Source: Brasenia schreberi (taxonomy: Eukaryota; Streptophyta; Magnoliopsida; Nymphaeales; Cabombaceae). Taken from it: a DNA stretch of 64,000 nt. How positions within the stretch are numbered: the first letter of the stretch is position 1; the number at the start of each line of letters is the position of its first letter. A program made the translations under genes and the position numbers. The notes beneath the pieces are model-generated. The model had not been told where the DNA came from and searched no databases. It saw nothing but the letters and a program-made list of their open reading frames with translations. The stretch covers positions 11,839,501 to 11,903,500 of the forward strand of contig JAYKKT010000061.1 of the NCBI GenBank assembly GCA_036023115.1, in the 5' to 3' direction. Of this stretch, positions 10,519 through 20,687 are shown piece by piece.

Positions 10519-11851
10519 TGTAGACACCCAAAATTTTCTTTTAAAATTCTTACCTTTTTAGGAAAGTGGCCATTTTAGCAATTTTGGGGTTTTTGAAGGA
10601 AAAAGGCACTAAACGAGTTTGTTTTGGTACCAAAATTTTATGAAAGCTTTAAAATGATGAAAGAATGCTTTCCGTTCTGAAAATTTCGAATTTTGACAAA
10701 ATTGAGAAAAATGACGATTTTGCCCTTAGTACTGGAAAAACAGGATTTCGTTTTCCTAAAAGATTTATTACGAAAAGTATGTTGAAAGCTTTCCTCTTCA
10801 AAAGAAAAAGGCATTGAAAAGACAAGTTGACACCTAAAAAAGAAGGTGGACGCCCAAAAAGGAAAACGGGCATCAAAAAGGGAAAGTGAGCTTCCTAGAA
10901 AGAAAAGCTCACATTTGGAAAGAAATCAATTTCTAGAGGGTAAGGTCGGTATTATCAAAAGAAAGGAAAGGTGGAAGCAAGAACGAAAGCCTCCAAAAAT
11001 GAAGGTTTGGTATCGAACGCCTCTCGTAACGTGTCTACGTTATGTTTGGGTATTGAGGTAATTAGTATTGATATACATCAATTTGCATCGTCATTTGTTA
11101 CTGGTATGCTATTGATATGTTATGATAAGAGCAATTTTAATATCCCAACACTCGTAGAAAGGATTGAATGAGCATGAAAGTTGATTTTCAAAAACGTAAC
11201 ATAGGCCTATTTGAATACATTCATAATAGGTAAGTATGTAATATGGATTTGCATAGCCACGTTCATGGCATATACAGATAACGGAAGACTACTTGAGTAC
11301 TCTTATACATGTAAAAGATTCAATTGAGATTCATCATGTTTCCTTAGAAGTGGCTATTTGTTAATACTTTTCTGCTTATTCTGTGTTGAGCTATACTGTT
11401 GAAATTGTTGTGGTACAAAGAAGGATTTTTTTTCCAATTTAGCAAAATACATCCCGAAAGTATAATCAGCAACAACAATGAAAAGTTTTCAAGTGTTTTA
11501 TTGGATTAGAGTGTGCTGTTGTCTTATCTGAGTCATTCATAGCTGGAAATCTCGCTTTAATAGCCCGCCATGTTGCAAGCCAAGTTCATATTATCTCTGA
11601 ACCTACACTGATTCTTATTGCCTTGAATGTAACATCGGGCAGAGGTTCTGGTTGTGAAACATTTATGGTTCTTTTTCATATCACTCATCCTTTTAATCTA
11701 CCTGGTAGAAAGTTATGGCTAGTGGCAATGCTCACCTAGAACCAATAATGAATGTTTATGATGTAAAATAGGCCAGCCTTATTGAAAAGGTTGAATCAGA
11801 AGCTGTATCTCATAGCAATCATTCTTCAAGAACACAAAGGGAAATCCAAAG

Positions 11852-12674
11852 TTGATGAAGTCAAGTTTTGCTGATATGGTTAACACTGAAGGTCTGCCTG
11901 GTCAAATGCATAAGGAAGTGCCCTTACCCGGTCGTGACACTGTTAGTGGGACAAATTTCTCCAACAAGGATGTGAATGCAATAACAGATAGGTCTTCTGT
12001 TTTACCATATCGTGCCAATGACACCACATCTAATGACAAACATTCTTTTGTTAGTGATAGTAAGAATGCTGTGAAGCCATTTGCAGAGATGGAGAACAAT
12101 GTGTCCCATGTTAGGGTTGTGGACGGAATCCGCAACTCCAATGCCATGGGGACCAAACGGAAAGTGTGTGACAGTCACAGTGCTGATAATGCTAATTCAA
12201 GTAGTAATGGCTTGCACAGTTTGTCTGAACAAGAGAACCGGTGCAAATCATCAAGCATAAAAGAACATTTTGCCAGAGAGCTGGAGTTAAAAGAAATGCT
12301 TTGCCAAGAAGCATGTTCTTTCCTGAGGACAAGCTGCTGGTATCATGGAGTCTGTACTTTGATGCGCAACAAAAAAAGATTATGTATGAGAGACTCAAGC
12401 ATTCCTCACACTGATCTAAAGCGATTTTTAATATCTGAGGCTAAGAAAACCTTTAATTCCCAAATACCACAAGCACTAAAGGAGCGCCTACTCAAAGACA
12501 TACAACCATTCATGTCAGGGCAACAATGACGAGATACTGAGTTGTCAAGGGCCCATACTCGCTGGTGTTTTCCAACCATATGTCACTCCTCTTGATCAAT
12601 GTCGGAAAGATGGGTTCATTCACTTTGTTCCGCCTGTCCTGATGAATGATTGTGTTCCAGCTGTGTTTTTTCTT
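11852..12674 (+). pseudogene. Host gene fragment carried inside the LTR (unrecognised)
   Basis: Open from 11852 (a TTG codon, with the ATG at 11855) to 12529, about 225 residues. After one frame change near 12518 the reading continues in another frame to TGA at 12672-12674. The protein has a polar, Ser/Asn-rich first half and then a better-structured part with Cys and aromatic residues (LCQEACSFLRTSCWYHG, HTDLKRFLISEAKKTF, KERLLKDIQPFMSG, then GVFQPYVTPLDQCRK and HFVPPVLMND). The sequence upstream looks like intron and decayed exon. Composition differs from the AT-rich LTR around it. I do not recognise the family; it reads like the C-terminus of a plant nuclear or regulatory protein. Confidence 0.5.
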
Positions 12675-12937
12675 TGAGCGCATATCCAGCAACAGATTGA
12701 GGAAGGATCAGAAGATCACGTTCAAGATTGCCCAATGCAGATGAAATCAAATACAGATAATGATTCAACAACTCAGATGCCTATCAAATGTAGATAACGT
12801 TCAACAATCAAACAAGGGTTATGCCTATCAAATGCAGATGACGTTCCAACCAATCCAGATAAGATTTTATCAACACAATCAAAACCGAACTCATCCAAAT
12901 CCCAACCATCAGGCTTATCTAAATCACGGCCAGAGCC

Positions 12938-12946
12938 TATAAAAAG
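12938..12946 (+). promoter_or_regulatory. TATA box of the large LTR
   Basis: TATAAAAAG inside a short palindrome (GAGCC...GGCTC). It is preceded by imperfect repeats built on ATGCAGAT and TATCAAATG at about 12735-12845 and followed by a (GA)n tract at 13032-13050. Likely the U3 promoter of the LTR. Confidence 0.5.
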
Positions 12947-14340
12947 GCTCTCCCAGGTGCTGCACAGGGCATCAACCAGCGACGATCAACCAACGAGCAT
13001 CAAGAGGTTCAGTCCGAAAATTCAGAAAAATAGAGAGAGAGAGAGAGAAAGGAAGAGAAGAAGGAGAAGAAGGAAGTCCGGCCTGGTTCTGACGTCCGAC
13101 GATCGTTCAGCGAAGTGCTCCTACGTCTCCTCTCACTCACACAGGTTGGAATTCTTGCACAAATTGGTTTTAATTCATGAGAATCTGAAAAAGCACAGAT
13201 TCTGGAAATTTGTACATGAATCAAGGCCTTGAGCCCATGTTCTTCATTTATATCGATACAAACATGCATGATTCCTTCATGAACGGAATTAAAATCCATG
13301 TTTAGATGATTTCCATGCATCATTAGGACTGATACAGGTTGAATTTCGTTCTAGAATCACGTTAGAAACTTTCCGAAATTTTCTGCAAAACTTGGTTTCT
13401 GAAACTGTCTGTGCACATGTGTCTGATCACGGAATTTTTATAGACAAACGGATAAGCCAATTGCTTCAAAATTTTGCATGAATAATCTAGACATATCAGA
13501 CGTTCTTAGATAAAATTTTGAGGAATTTTTATGAACTGTTGCCTAGCCAATTAGATCCGTGAAGTTTATACAAAATCCAGATCGCGTTTTACAGAAACAG
13601 AACGTTTAGTAACAGACCTCTGTTCTTTTGCCCATATCTCTTTAACCACTGAATGAAATTGGATGAAATTTGATTCTTTGGAAACCTAACATCCGTATCT
13701 TTCTAACACAACAAATTTTATCGAAATTGGATGACTGAGTGATGAGATATTGCTGTTTTTCTGAGCTTCTGATTCACAGAAACAGGGTTGTTCCGAATTT
13801 TATAACAGTTTCTGATTCTGTATTTAATTCTCAGAAAATAAAGAACAAAATTATAAAATAAAAATATATTCTGATTCTACACACACGTGTCTCTATTCTG
13901 TAAAAGTTTTAGAATTTTTGGAGAATCAGAAGCATTTTTAAAAATTCGAAGAACAGGTCTTTGGAACTGAACAGATTCTGCAACTTTCAGAATCTGAAAA
14001 TTTTCAGAAATCAAGAACTTAAACACAAATCTGAAACTATTGAAAAATCTGGTTTTTCTCGAATTAACGGATTCAAACAAATTTCAAGCGTCTAGGCTGA
14101 CCCTTGAGCGCCGGTTCAAGAAGGCCTAAGTCGAAAAGATCTCACTTGTCCACAATCGTTCTTAGAAGTCAGAAAATCAGAATTTGTTAGTTTTGATAAA
14201 CTAACTGGCACGCTCGCGCAACCCGACGTAGTTCGAGGGTTTGATTTTGAATCCCACGATTTGAAATAAAATCATGTCTACAGCAACAACATCTCAGGGA
14301 TAGATTTCCTAGGCTGGCAGCTACGTCTTCACAAGATAAG

Positions 14341-14669
14341 CTCTGATACCATGTGGGTTTGTATAGTGAGGCATCAATACCGAAGCAAATCATCTACTGT
14401 ATACAGGGAAACTAAAATGGAGGTCGGCGCCCTGATGGCTGCCATAGCCTCTCTAATTCTTATTCATCTCTTTTTTACCCTAATAAACATGCTTAGGGTT
14501 TTATAGTACAAACGTTTTAACTTAAATGACATATTTACCCTTACTTAAAGACACTAAACATACCCTATTCCCAACGGATCAGATTATGATCCATTGGGAC
14601 TCAAATTACTTAAGATATGAATTAAAAATGCAGAAGTATAAGTCTTTATCTTCAACTTGATCTCCAACA
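14341..14669 (-). mobile_element. Copia 5' LTR with primer-binding site
   Basis: On the minus strand the LTR runs from TGTTGGAGATC (14669) to CA at 14353. It is followed at once by TGGTATCAGAGCT (14352-14340), the complement of initiator-Met tRNA that primes copia elements. Right flank 14670-14674 is CAAAC. The LTR resembles that at 8220-8385 (shared blocks TTTTAACTTAAA and TTGATCTCC) but differs so much that the two may belong to separate insertions of one family. Confidence 0.75.
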
Positions 14670-14674
14670 CAAAC

Positions 14675-15128
14675 ATGTTAACCAAAGCCCTTAACAGAAA
14701 GATGTTGCAAAAACTATATAACAAGTTGGGTGTAATGTCTATTTTTCATTCAACTCGAGGGGGAGTGTTAAAGAAGATTGCGGTTGTATCTTTCTCTTAC
14801 CTTAGTTCAATACTTAGTCTTGTTTTTGCAGTTGTATCTTTCTCTTACCTTAGCTCAATACTTAGTCTTGTTTTGTTTTTAAAGGTAGCTTTAAATTAGG
14901 TTCATTAATGCCATTGCTGTAATTTGTTTATTGATGCAATGTTGGTATTTAAGGAGAAACCCTACCAGCAGACATATAAACTCTGAAATTAGAGAGAAGA
15001 AAGAGAGGGTGCAGTCGACTCGAGAATACTTGGCCTCCCCATATTCCATATTCCATCTTCCATGCTTCTTGTTTATTTCACTTGTGTTTTATTGTGAAAT
15101 TGTGACAATCCTTTCTTGAGTCCTAACA
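14675..15128 (+). mobile_element. copia-1 end of RNase H, polypurine tract and 3' LTR
   Basis: 14679-14760 encodes the usual copia C-terminus (NMLTKALNRKMLQKLYNKLG, then SIFHST). It is followed by the polypurine tract CGAGGGGGAG and the LTR 14766-15128 (TGTTAAAG...CCTAACA, 363 bp). Within the LTR a 47-bp unit (GTTGTATCTTTCTCTTACC...) is repeated in tandem at about 14785-14878. A TATA-like TATTTAAGG lies at 14946. The LTR ends exactly where an old LINE resumes, so copia-1 had inserted into that LINE. Confidence 0.8.
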
Positions 15129-15605
15129 TATGCTTTTGTACCATCATGCATGTTCTTAATAAGTTTGATGTATAATAAGGGGATACATTTTTTTCCTCTA
15201 AAACTATCTAAAGAAAATCTCTTGGTGCTATATGCCTTCTCTAAATCAATGAATATCATGTGTTAACATCTCAGTAATTGAATATCCCTAGTAGATCTTC
15301 TTGATATGAATCCAAATTGGTTTTCTGTTGTACTACGTATTTTTCTTATCATTCCTTTTTTAACTATTTCCCATAGTTTCATTATATTACTCGTTAACTT
15401 TATCCTCGACAATTTAGATAATTTAAAACTTTTATTCTTATATAACTATTCTCTTCCTCCATTCCTTGGGCATCTTAACACCTTGGTATCCTAATGCCTG
15501 TTTACATATAGTTTTTATTTACACCTTGGTATCCCAATGAATGCCTGTTTAGATATATGTCCACTTAAACCACCTCCTAAATATACTATTTCTCTTTCTA
15601 GTTAC
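15129..15605 (-). mobile_element. Old RTE LINE, RT and endonuclease remnants (part 1)
   Basis: Strongly diverged antisense LINE. 15129-15480 aligns by eye to the RT region containing motif A and the FGFMPGRST block. 15480-15605 aligns to the endonuclease block GDLNGH...ALGYQG and the RREMI region. The RT and endonuclease parts are closer together than in intact copies, so an internal deletion is likely. The next endonuclease bases are found at 18205. Confidence 0.7.
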
Positions 15606-16232
15606 CACTCAGGGGCATGGCTCAAAGGTGCAATATCTTGCTAGACACAGGTGGAAGATGCGTGGGGATACGGAGCAATGTCTAACTCAGCAACGTGTAA
15701 TTTTGTCCAAAATCCAACATGTTCATAGATTGTTTTTATAAACAAAAAGTATATTTTTGTAAGAAAAATAGAAGAGAGAAAACATTAGAAGAACTAAGGA
15801 GAAAGAAGAAGAATATAGAAAAATACAAAATCAATGTACCATTCACACAACAAATCCATAGACTATAAGGGAGTCCATTTCAAACTCTCTCTATGTCATT
15901 CTTTAGGGTGTTGCATGTAGACAAGAGACAAACGTGAATGAATGAAAACAGTAGGGACCATGAAAAGTAGTGAGGGGGCGGACCTCCACAAATGAGATAG
16001 AAGAGGGGACAGGTATAATACAATGAGAGGGGGGAGGAGAGGGACACCCGTAAACAAAAAGGAGATGGACAAGTGGGTAGAGTTAGAGAGGAGGGAATGA
16101 GAAATAGGGGGTGGGGTGGGATGGGGGTGAGGAAACAAAAAGATAAAAAAAAAGGCGAGAGGGAGGTGAGAAACAAAATTTTGGGTGGGGAAGCAGTGGG
16201 TTCAGTTTGTATATACTATTATAATATATAAG
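15606..16232. other. Purine-rich non-coding stretch
   Basis: No gene is seen. 15960-16190 is very G/A-rich on the plus strand (AGAGGGGGGAGGAGAGGG and similar). The open frames on the opposite strand there are low-complexity artefacts. The block separates two halves of an old LINE and so arrived by insertion, but no terminal repeats were found. Confidence 0.6.
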
Positions 16233-16295
16233 TCAATAAAAATTATATAAAATTATACAATTAAATATTATATACCTTTCTATAATACCCTAGGC

Positions 16296-18153
16296 AAACA
16301 ACAACAACAACAACTAAGCCTTTTCCCATACTAGACGGGGTCGGCTACATGGATTCTTTGTTTCCACAGATCTCTATCGTGTACCATGTTAGCAGTTAAC
16401 TCACAATAAGCTAGATCATTCTTTATTGTTTCTTTCCAACACTTTTGTGGTCGTCCTCTACCTCTTTTAATACTTTCCAAATTTAGTTTTTCTAACCTTC
16501 TTACAGGTTCTTCTTTTGATCTTCTTTCTATATGTCCAAACCATCTTAAACGATGTTCTCTCATTTTATCCTCTATTGGTGCCACTCCTAATTTGTTTCT
16601 AATAACCTCATTATGTATACGGTCTTTTCTTGTATGACCACTCATCCATCTCAACATCTTCATTTCTGTCACAGACATCTTTTGTACATGTTGATGATTA
16701 ACTGCCCAACACTCAGAACCATAAAACATGGCAGGCCTAACTGCTGCTCTATAATATTTACCTTTTAATTTTAATGGTATCTTCTTATCACAAAGAATAC
16801 CTGATGCTCCTCTCCATTTTAACCAACCAGCATTAATTCTATGTATAACATCTCCATCAATTCTTCCATCACTTTGAAAAATTGACCCTAGGTATTTAAA
16901 AGTTTCCTTTTGGGGAATGCAATGTGTGCCAATTTTAATTTCTCTGTCCTCTGAAGTAGCCACATGATCAAACTTACATTCCATATATTCTGTCTTTGTT
17001 CTTCTAAGTCGGAGGCCTTTGTTTTCTAATGTTTCTCTCCATAGTTCCAATTTTCTATTAACTTTTTCCTTAGACTCCTCCACTAATACAATGTCATCTG
17101 CAAATAACATACACCAAGGTACTTCATCTTGAATATGTTTTGTTAACTCATCCATCACCGTTATAAATAAGTATGGACTTAAAGTTGATCCTTGATGTAA
17201 CCCAATATTAACTTCAAAGAAGTCTGTCGTTCCTTCATGAGTCCTCATACATGTTTTTGCACCATCATACATGTCTCTTATAAGGTTAATATATGTCAAT
17301 GGGATACCTCTTTTTTCCAAAGTTCTCCAAAGAACCTCCATCGATACCCTATCATAAGCTTTTTCTAGATCAATAAATATCATGTGAAGGTCTTTCTTTT
17401 TTGCTCTAAAATGTTCCATAAGACGTCTCAAAAGGTGAATCGCTTCAATAGTAGATCTATCTGGCATAAATCCAAATTGGTTCTCTGTTGTACTTGATAC
17501 TTGTCTTAACCTACGTTCGATAATTCTTTCCCATAATTTCATAGTATGACTCATTAACTTGATACCTCGATAATTCGCACAATTTTGAATGTCTCCCTTG
17601 TTCTTATATACGGGTATAAGTGTACTTGCTCTCCATTCCTCGGGAATCTTTTGGTTTTTCCATATTTCATTAAATAGTCTTGTGAGTCAAGTGATTCCTA
17701 TTTCTCCTAGTATTTTCCAAACTTCTATAGGAATATTATCTGGTCCTACCGATTTACCACTCTTCATATGTTTAAGAGCCTCTTTGACTTCATTCTTTTG
17801 AATACGTCGGTAGAAATTGTGGTTTATATACTTTTCTGACTTGGCTAAATCTCCTAAACTAATACTAACATCTTTATTTTCATTAAAAAGATTATAAAAA
17901 TAGTTTTTCCATCTATTTCTTATATCATCATTTGCCACTAGAATTTTTTCATCCTCGTCTTTTATGCATCTAACATAATTAAGATCTTTAGTTTTCTTAT
18001 CTCTAGCCCTAGCTATCCTAAAAATATCTCTTTCACCCTCTTTTGAGTTGAGTTTTTTATACAAGTCATCCCAAATCTTAGCTTTTGCTTCACTAACGGC
18101 CTTTTTTGCTTCCTTCTTTGCTTTCTTATAAGCTTCTAAAGTTTCACTAGTTT
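16296..18153 (-). mobile_element. 5'-truncated RTE LINE (LINE G)
   Basis: Antisense LINE with (CAA)n tail at 16296-16314, 5'-truncated at 18153 in the linker. It encodes a long clean RT and tail: 407 residues at 16331-17554, with [42 protein letters not shown] and [16 protein letters not shown], and N-terminal RT and linker at 17687-18199. The two frames are separated by a stop replacing Trp at about 17688 and a short out-of-frame region. A 14-bp match (TCAATAAAAATTAT) borders the truncation point (18153-18166) and lies 49 bp beyond the tail on the left (16233-16246). Confidence 0.92.
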
Positions 18154-18204
18154 CAATAAAAATTATTGTGTCCCCCACACCCACACTGATGTGTGGCATA
18201 ACTT

Positions 18205-18512
18205 TTTTGGATACTTTAGATCACCTTATCTAACTCTTCCTAAAATACGCTTTTTGTTCTTTCTTTGAATCTAGGCACATACAATTTTCCAAATCTCTTC
18301 TCACAAAACTAACTTTACCATTATAATTTGATGGCCATATCACTTACCTCCACTATATTGTCCTTCAAATCTTATAAATAACAATACCAAGTAACAACCC
18401 CATTTAAAGCCTTCTCTTTACCTAAATATCATATTTATAACTTGTGTCATCAATCTTTCTTATAACATATAATACGAATCCTTATCCCTAATCATAGTAT
18501 TCACCACCATCT
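18205..18512 (-). mobile_element. Old RTE LINE, endonuclease remnant (part 2)
   Basis: Continues the diverged LINE of 15129-15605. It begins at the equivalent of EELDKV and runs toward the 5' end through [14 protein letters not shown] and the TMIRRKIH region. Only about five codons are missing between the two parts, so they were one element before about 2.6 kb was inserted. Confidence 0.65.
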
Positions 18513-19315
18513 AAAGCAAAGAGACACCACTTAAGACAGAGTACCCGTATCAGGTATGTATTGGGTACATGTACACATACCAGTACATTATGTTGGGTAC
18601 GTCTGAGCCAGAATGGGGTATCATGTATCCCGTACCCCTACTTTCAGACTTTGCATTATTTGCCACCCTCATCAATTAAGATGTATAAAATAACAAATTT
18701 GGTCCTCTTCTCCTCAAACAAGTTATCTCATGTATAATCTCAACTGCAGGAAACAATAGTGAATGATATTTTAGTTTGATTACCTAACGAAACAGGCTGA
18801 TAAACTAAACTTAATAAACTGACATTTTAAGTAGCTGCATAAATAGTTGCACACTAGGCAGCTTTTCTTGCTTTGAACTTGCATACAAAAATCAAGGCCA
18901 AGCAATTCTAGTGGGGTATGCTACATGTCTAAAGTCTTGATACTAATTTTCTTGTTATCTCCAACCTAATGCACCAAATTGGTGAATACTTCGGCTGGAC
19001 CTTGTGGCATCTGAAGATCAAGTTTAGTTTGGCTTGATAACACCTCCATGGTGCAATATGACAATAGAAGCTTAGTGTAGGTTGAACTGCATCTTTTTAT
19101 AAGGCAACAATTCCCACTTGCAGTTTCCATCATACCTATTCTTGCTAACCTTTCCATATGTCAATAGAAGCTTAATTTCATATAATTTTAATTATATAAT
19201 ATATATGAAATTTTACATTTATAACAGTGTCATATCTGTACCTTAGATTTTTTGAAATTCATGTATCTTGTCCCGTACCCATACTGGGTACCGGTACCCT
19301 TCCTTTATCTATGCA
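18513..19315. mobile_element. Putative non-autonomous DNA element with inverted GGTAC-rich ends
   Basis: About 800 bp splitting the old LINE endonuclease. Both ends carry clustered GTACCC / GGGTAC motifs in opposite orientation (18550-18635 and 19265-19300). Host LINE sequence around a CACCACCTCT-like segment is present on both sides (about 18490 and 19325), as expected for a short target duplication. No transposase remains. The superfamily is not settled; exact ends are estimates. Confidence 0.4.
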
Positions 19316-19695
19316 ATGTTGCCACCACCTCTATCAACTTTTTAGTTAATGTCCCAATGTTTTATGTATCAACATGAATCCTATCATCAATGACTTCCAT
19401 TTTTCCCTCATTTGTCCATGCTAAAAATGACCCTTCATGCACTTGGTTTGGACATCAATACATAGTGACTAACTTCTTTATCCATACTCGTTCATGATAT
19501 GGGAACTTTTATCCAATCAGCTAATATACCTATAAGAAGACATAGAGGCTCTTTACTGTAGCCGATCATACATACAATACATTGCTAAAAGGGGATGCCC
19601 CAATAAAATTTTCATAAGGTTAGAACCTATGATAGAAAGCTGACGGAAGCTTAACAGAACCCTCCTCCTTACATATTCGGGCTTGGGACTGGGCA
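19316..19695 (-). mobile_element. Old RTE LINE, 5' end (part 3)
   Basis: Diverged antisense copy of the LINE 5' region, including the segment for ANCTTCTTTA-type sequence before the hairpins, the GGGGATGCCCC block and the 5' terminal region (CCCTCCTCC...GGCTTGGGAC...TGGTGGAGTT). It ends at the element's 5' terminus near 19695. Confidence 0.65.
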
Positions 19696-19714
19696 TGGTG
19701 GAGTTATCTTAAAT

Positions 19715-20050
19715 ACTTAAGATCAATAAAAATACCTAAGAACAATGCTTCAAAAACATAGAAGAATTGATGGAGATATCATGCATATTAAAATGTAGGT
19801 TGAATAAATGGTGCTTCAGGTGTTTACATATAAGAAGTACCAATATAATCAAGGTAGCTGTTAAACCAACAATATTATATAGTGTTGAGTGTTGGAAAAA
19901 TCAACCATCAATATGTGTATAAGATGTCAATGGGAGAAATGAAGATGTTGGGGTAGATGTGTGGGCAAATAATAAAAGATCAAATCCATAATGAGGTTAT
20001 TAGAAGTTGGTGTAGTATAAATAAAATGAAAAGTATTATACTTTAGGCAT
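19715..20050 (+). mobile_element. Old RTE LINE, 3' part in opposite orientation
   Basis: Diverged plus-strand LINE C-terminal region: GRIDGDIMH, a FYGSECW-like AVLSVG, MKMLG, and IHNEVIRS near 19980. Together with the inverted 5' parts on its left, this gives the layout of a LINE with an inverted 5' segment. The tail is not preserved. Confidence 0.7.
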
Positions 20051-20687
20051 CAACTCATGTTAAAAAAAACCTTGTATTGGATGTAAAACTCCTTGGTTCA
20101 CTTAAGCATCTAATTCCATGTTTCCTTATCGCCTAAACAATTGTTTTTGGAGTTCCTTGATCATTTGTCCTGTAATTTTTCATCTCTCAATTTTATTTGT
20201 TTACCATTTGATTTGAGATGGGGAGTGCCTTTTGCATAGTATCATTTATGGAATAGCGATAGAAGACAAGGCTTCACATGGCCCCTAATATATAACGAGA
20301 GAAAATTATGTTTTCACACCAATGTAGCATGCCACCAGAATGAAATAAAGTTCAAAAGTTTCCCTTTGATGTGCCACTTACCTAATATAAATAACGCATC
20401 ATAAAATAACTGCCATCTGTTTACTGTTGCAAACATTTCTGACTTTCTTTTCATCCCAAAGTTGCACCTGCGATGAACTGGTTTCTCACTTTTATGTTTC
20501 TCACACAAGTCGTTCATAATTTGAATTCTTCATGCTTTGATATACTGTCAGCACATTAAGTGGTGATAGATAACACTATTTGGATTAGCTTGCCCTTTAA
20601 CATTCTTTTATAAGCTTCATGCTGAAATTGCTGGAGGATCAAAATGATATCTTACATTCATATGACTTATTCTCTTATGCCTTTCAG
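20051..20687. other. Intron or intergenic sequence, no gene seen
   Basis: AT-rich non-coding sequence. The last bases form a good polypyrimidine tract and acceptor (CTTATGCCTTTCAG) leading into the first host exon at 20688. No upstream exon of that gene was recognised anywhere in 1-20687. Confidence 0.6.

Larger units (their letters stand above)
10519..14282 (+). mobile_element. Large solo LTR (gypsy-like) with 5-bp target duplication
   Basis: A 3,764-bp unit with ends TGTAGACA...TGTCTACA, flanked by direct repeats GCAAC at 10514-10518 and 14283-14287. The terminal inverted 8-mers starting TG and ending CA, and the 5-bp duplication, are those of an LTR. The two ends do not repeat each other, so this is one LTR and not a small element with two. 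A TATA box at 12938 and the GA-rich, AT-rich stretch after it fit U3/R/U5 order on the plus strand. 'TGTAGACACCC' starts are common in plant gypsy LTRs (recalled, not checked). It carries foreign coding-like sequence at about 11.7-12.7 kb. Confidence 0.75.

Noticed and set aside
12957..13323. Overlapping frames on both strands after the TATA box
   Set aside because: They arise from the (GA)n tract and U5-like sequence of the LTR, with no conserved features.
15880..16176. Two overlapping minus-strand open frames of 80-98 residues
   Set aside because: They are translations of a purine-rich low-complexity stretch (Pro/Ser/Leu runs) with no gene-like features.
16296..16314. CAA/GTT repeats at many sites as independent microsatellites or CRISPR-like repeats
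   Set aside because: Each run is the simple 3' tail of an RTE LINE, always next to the AAGGCTTAG end.
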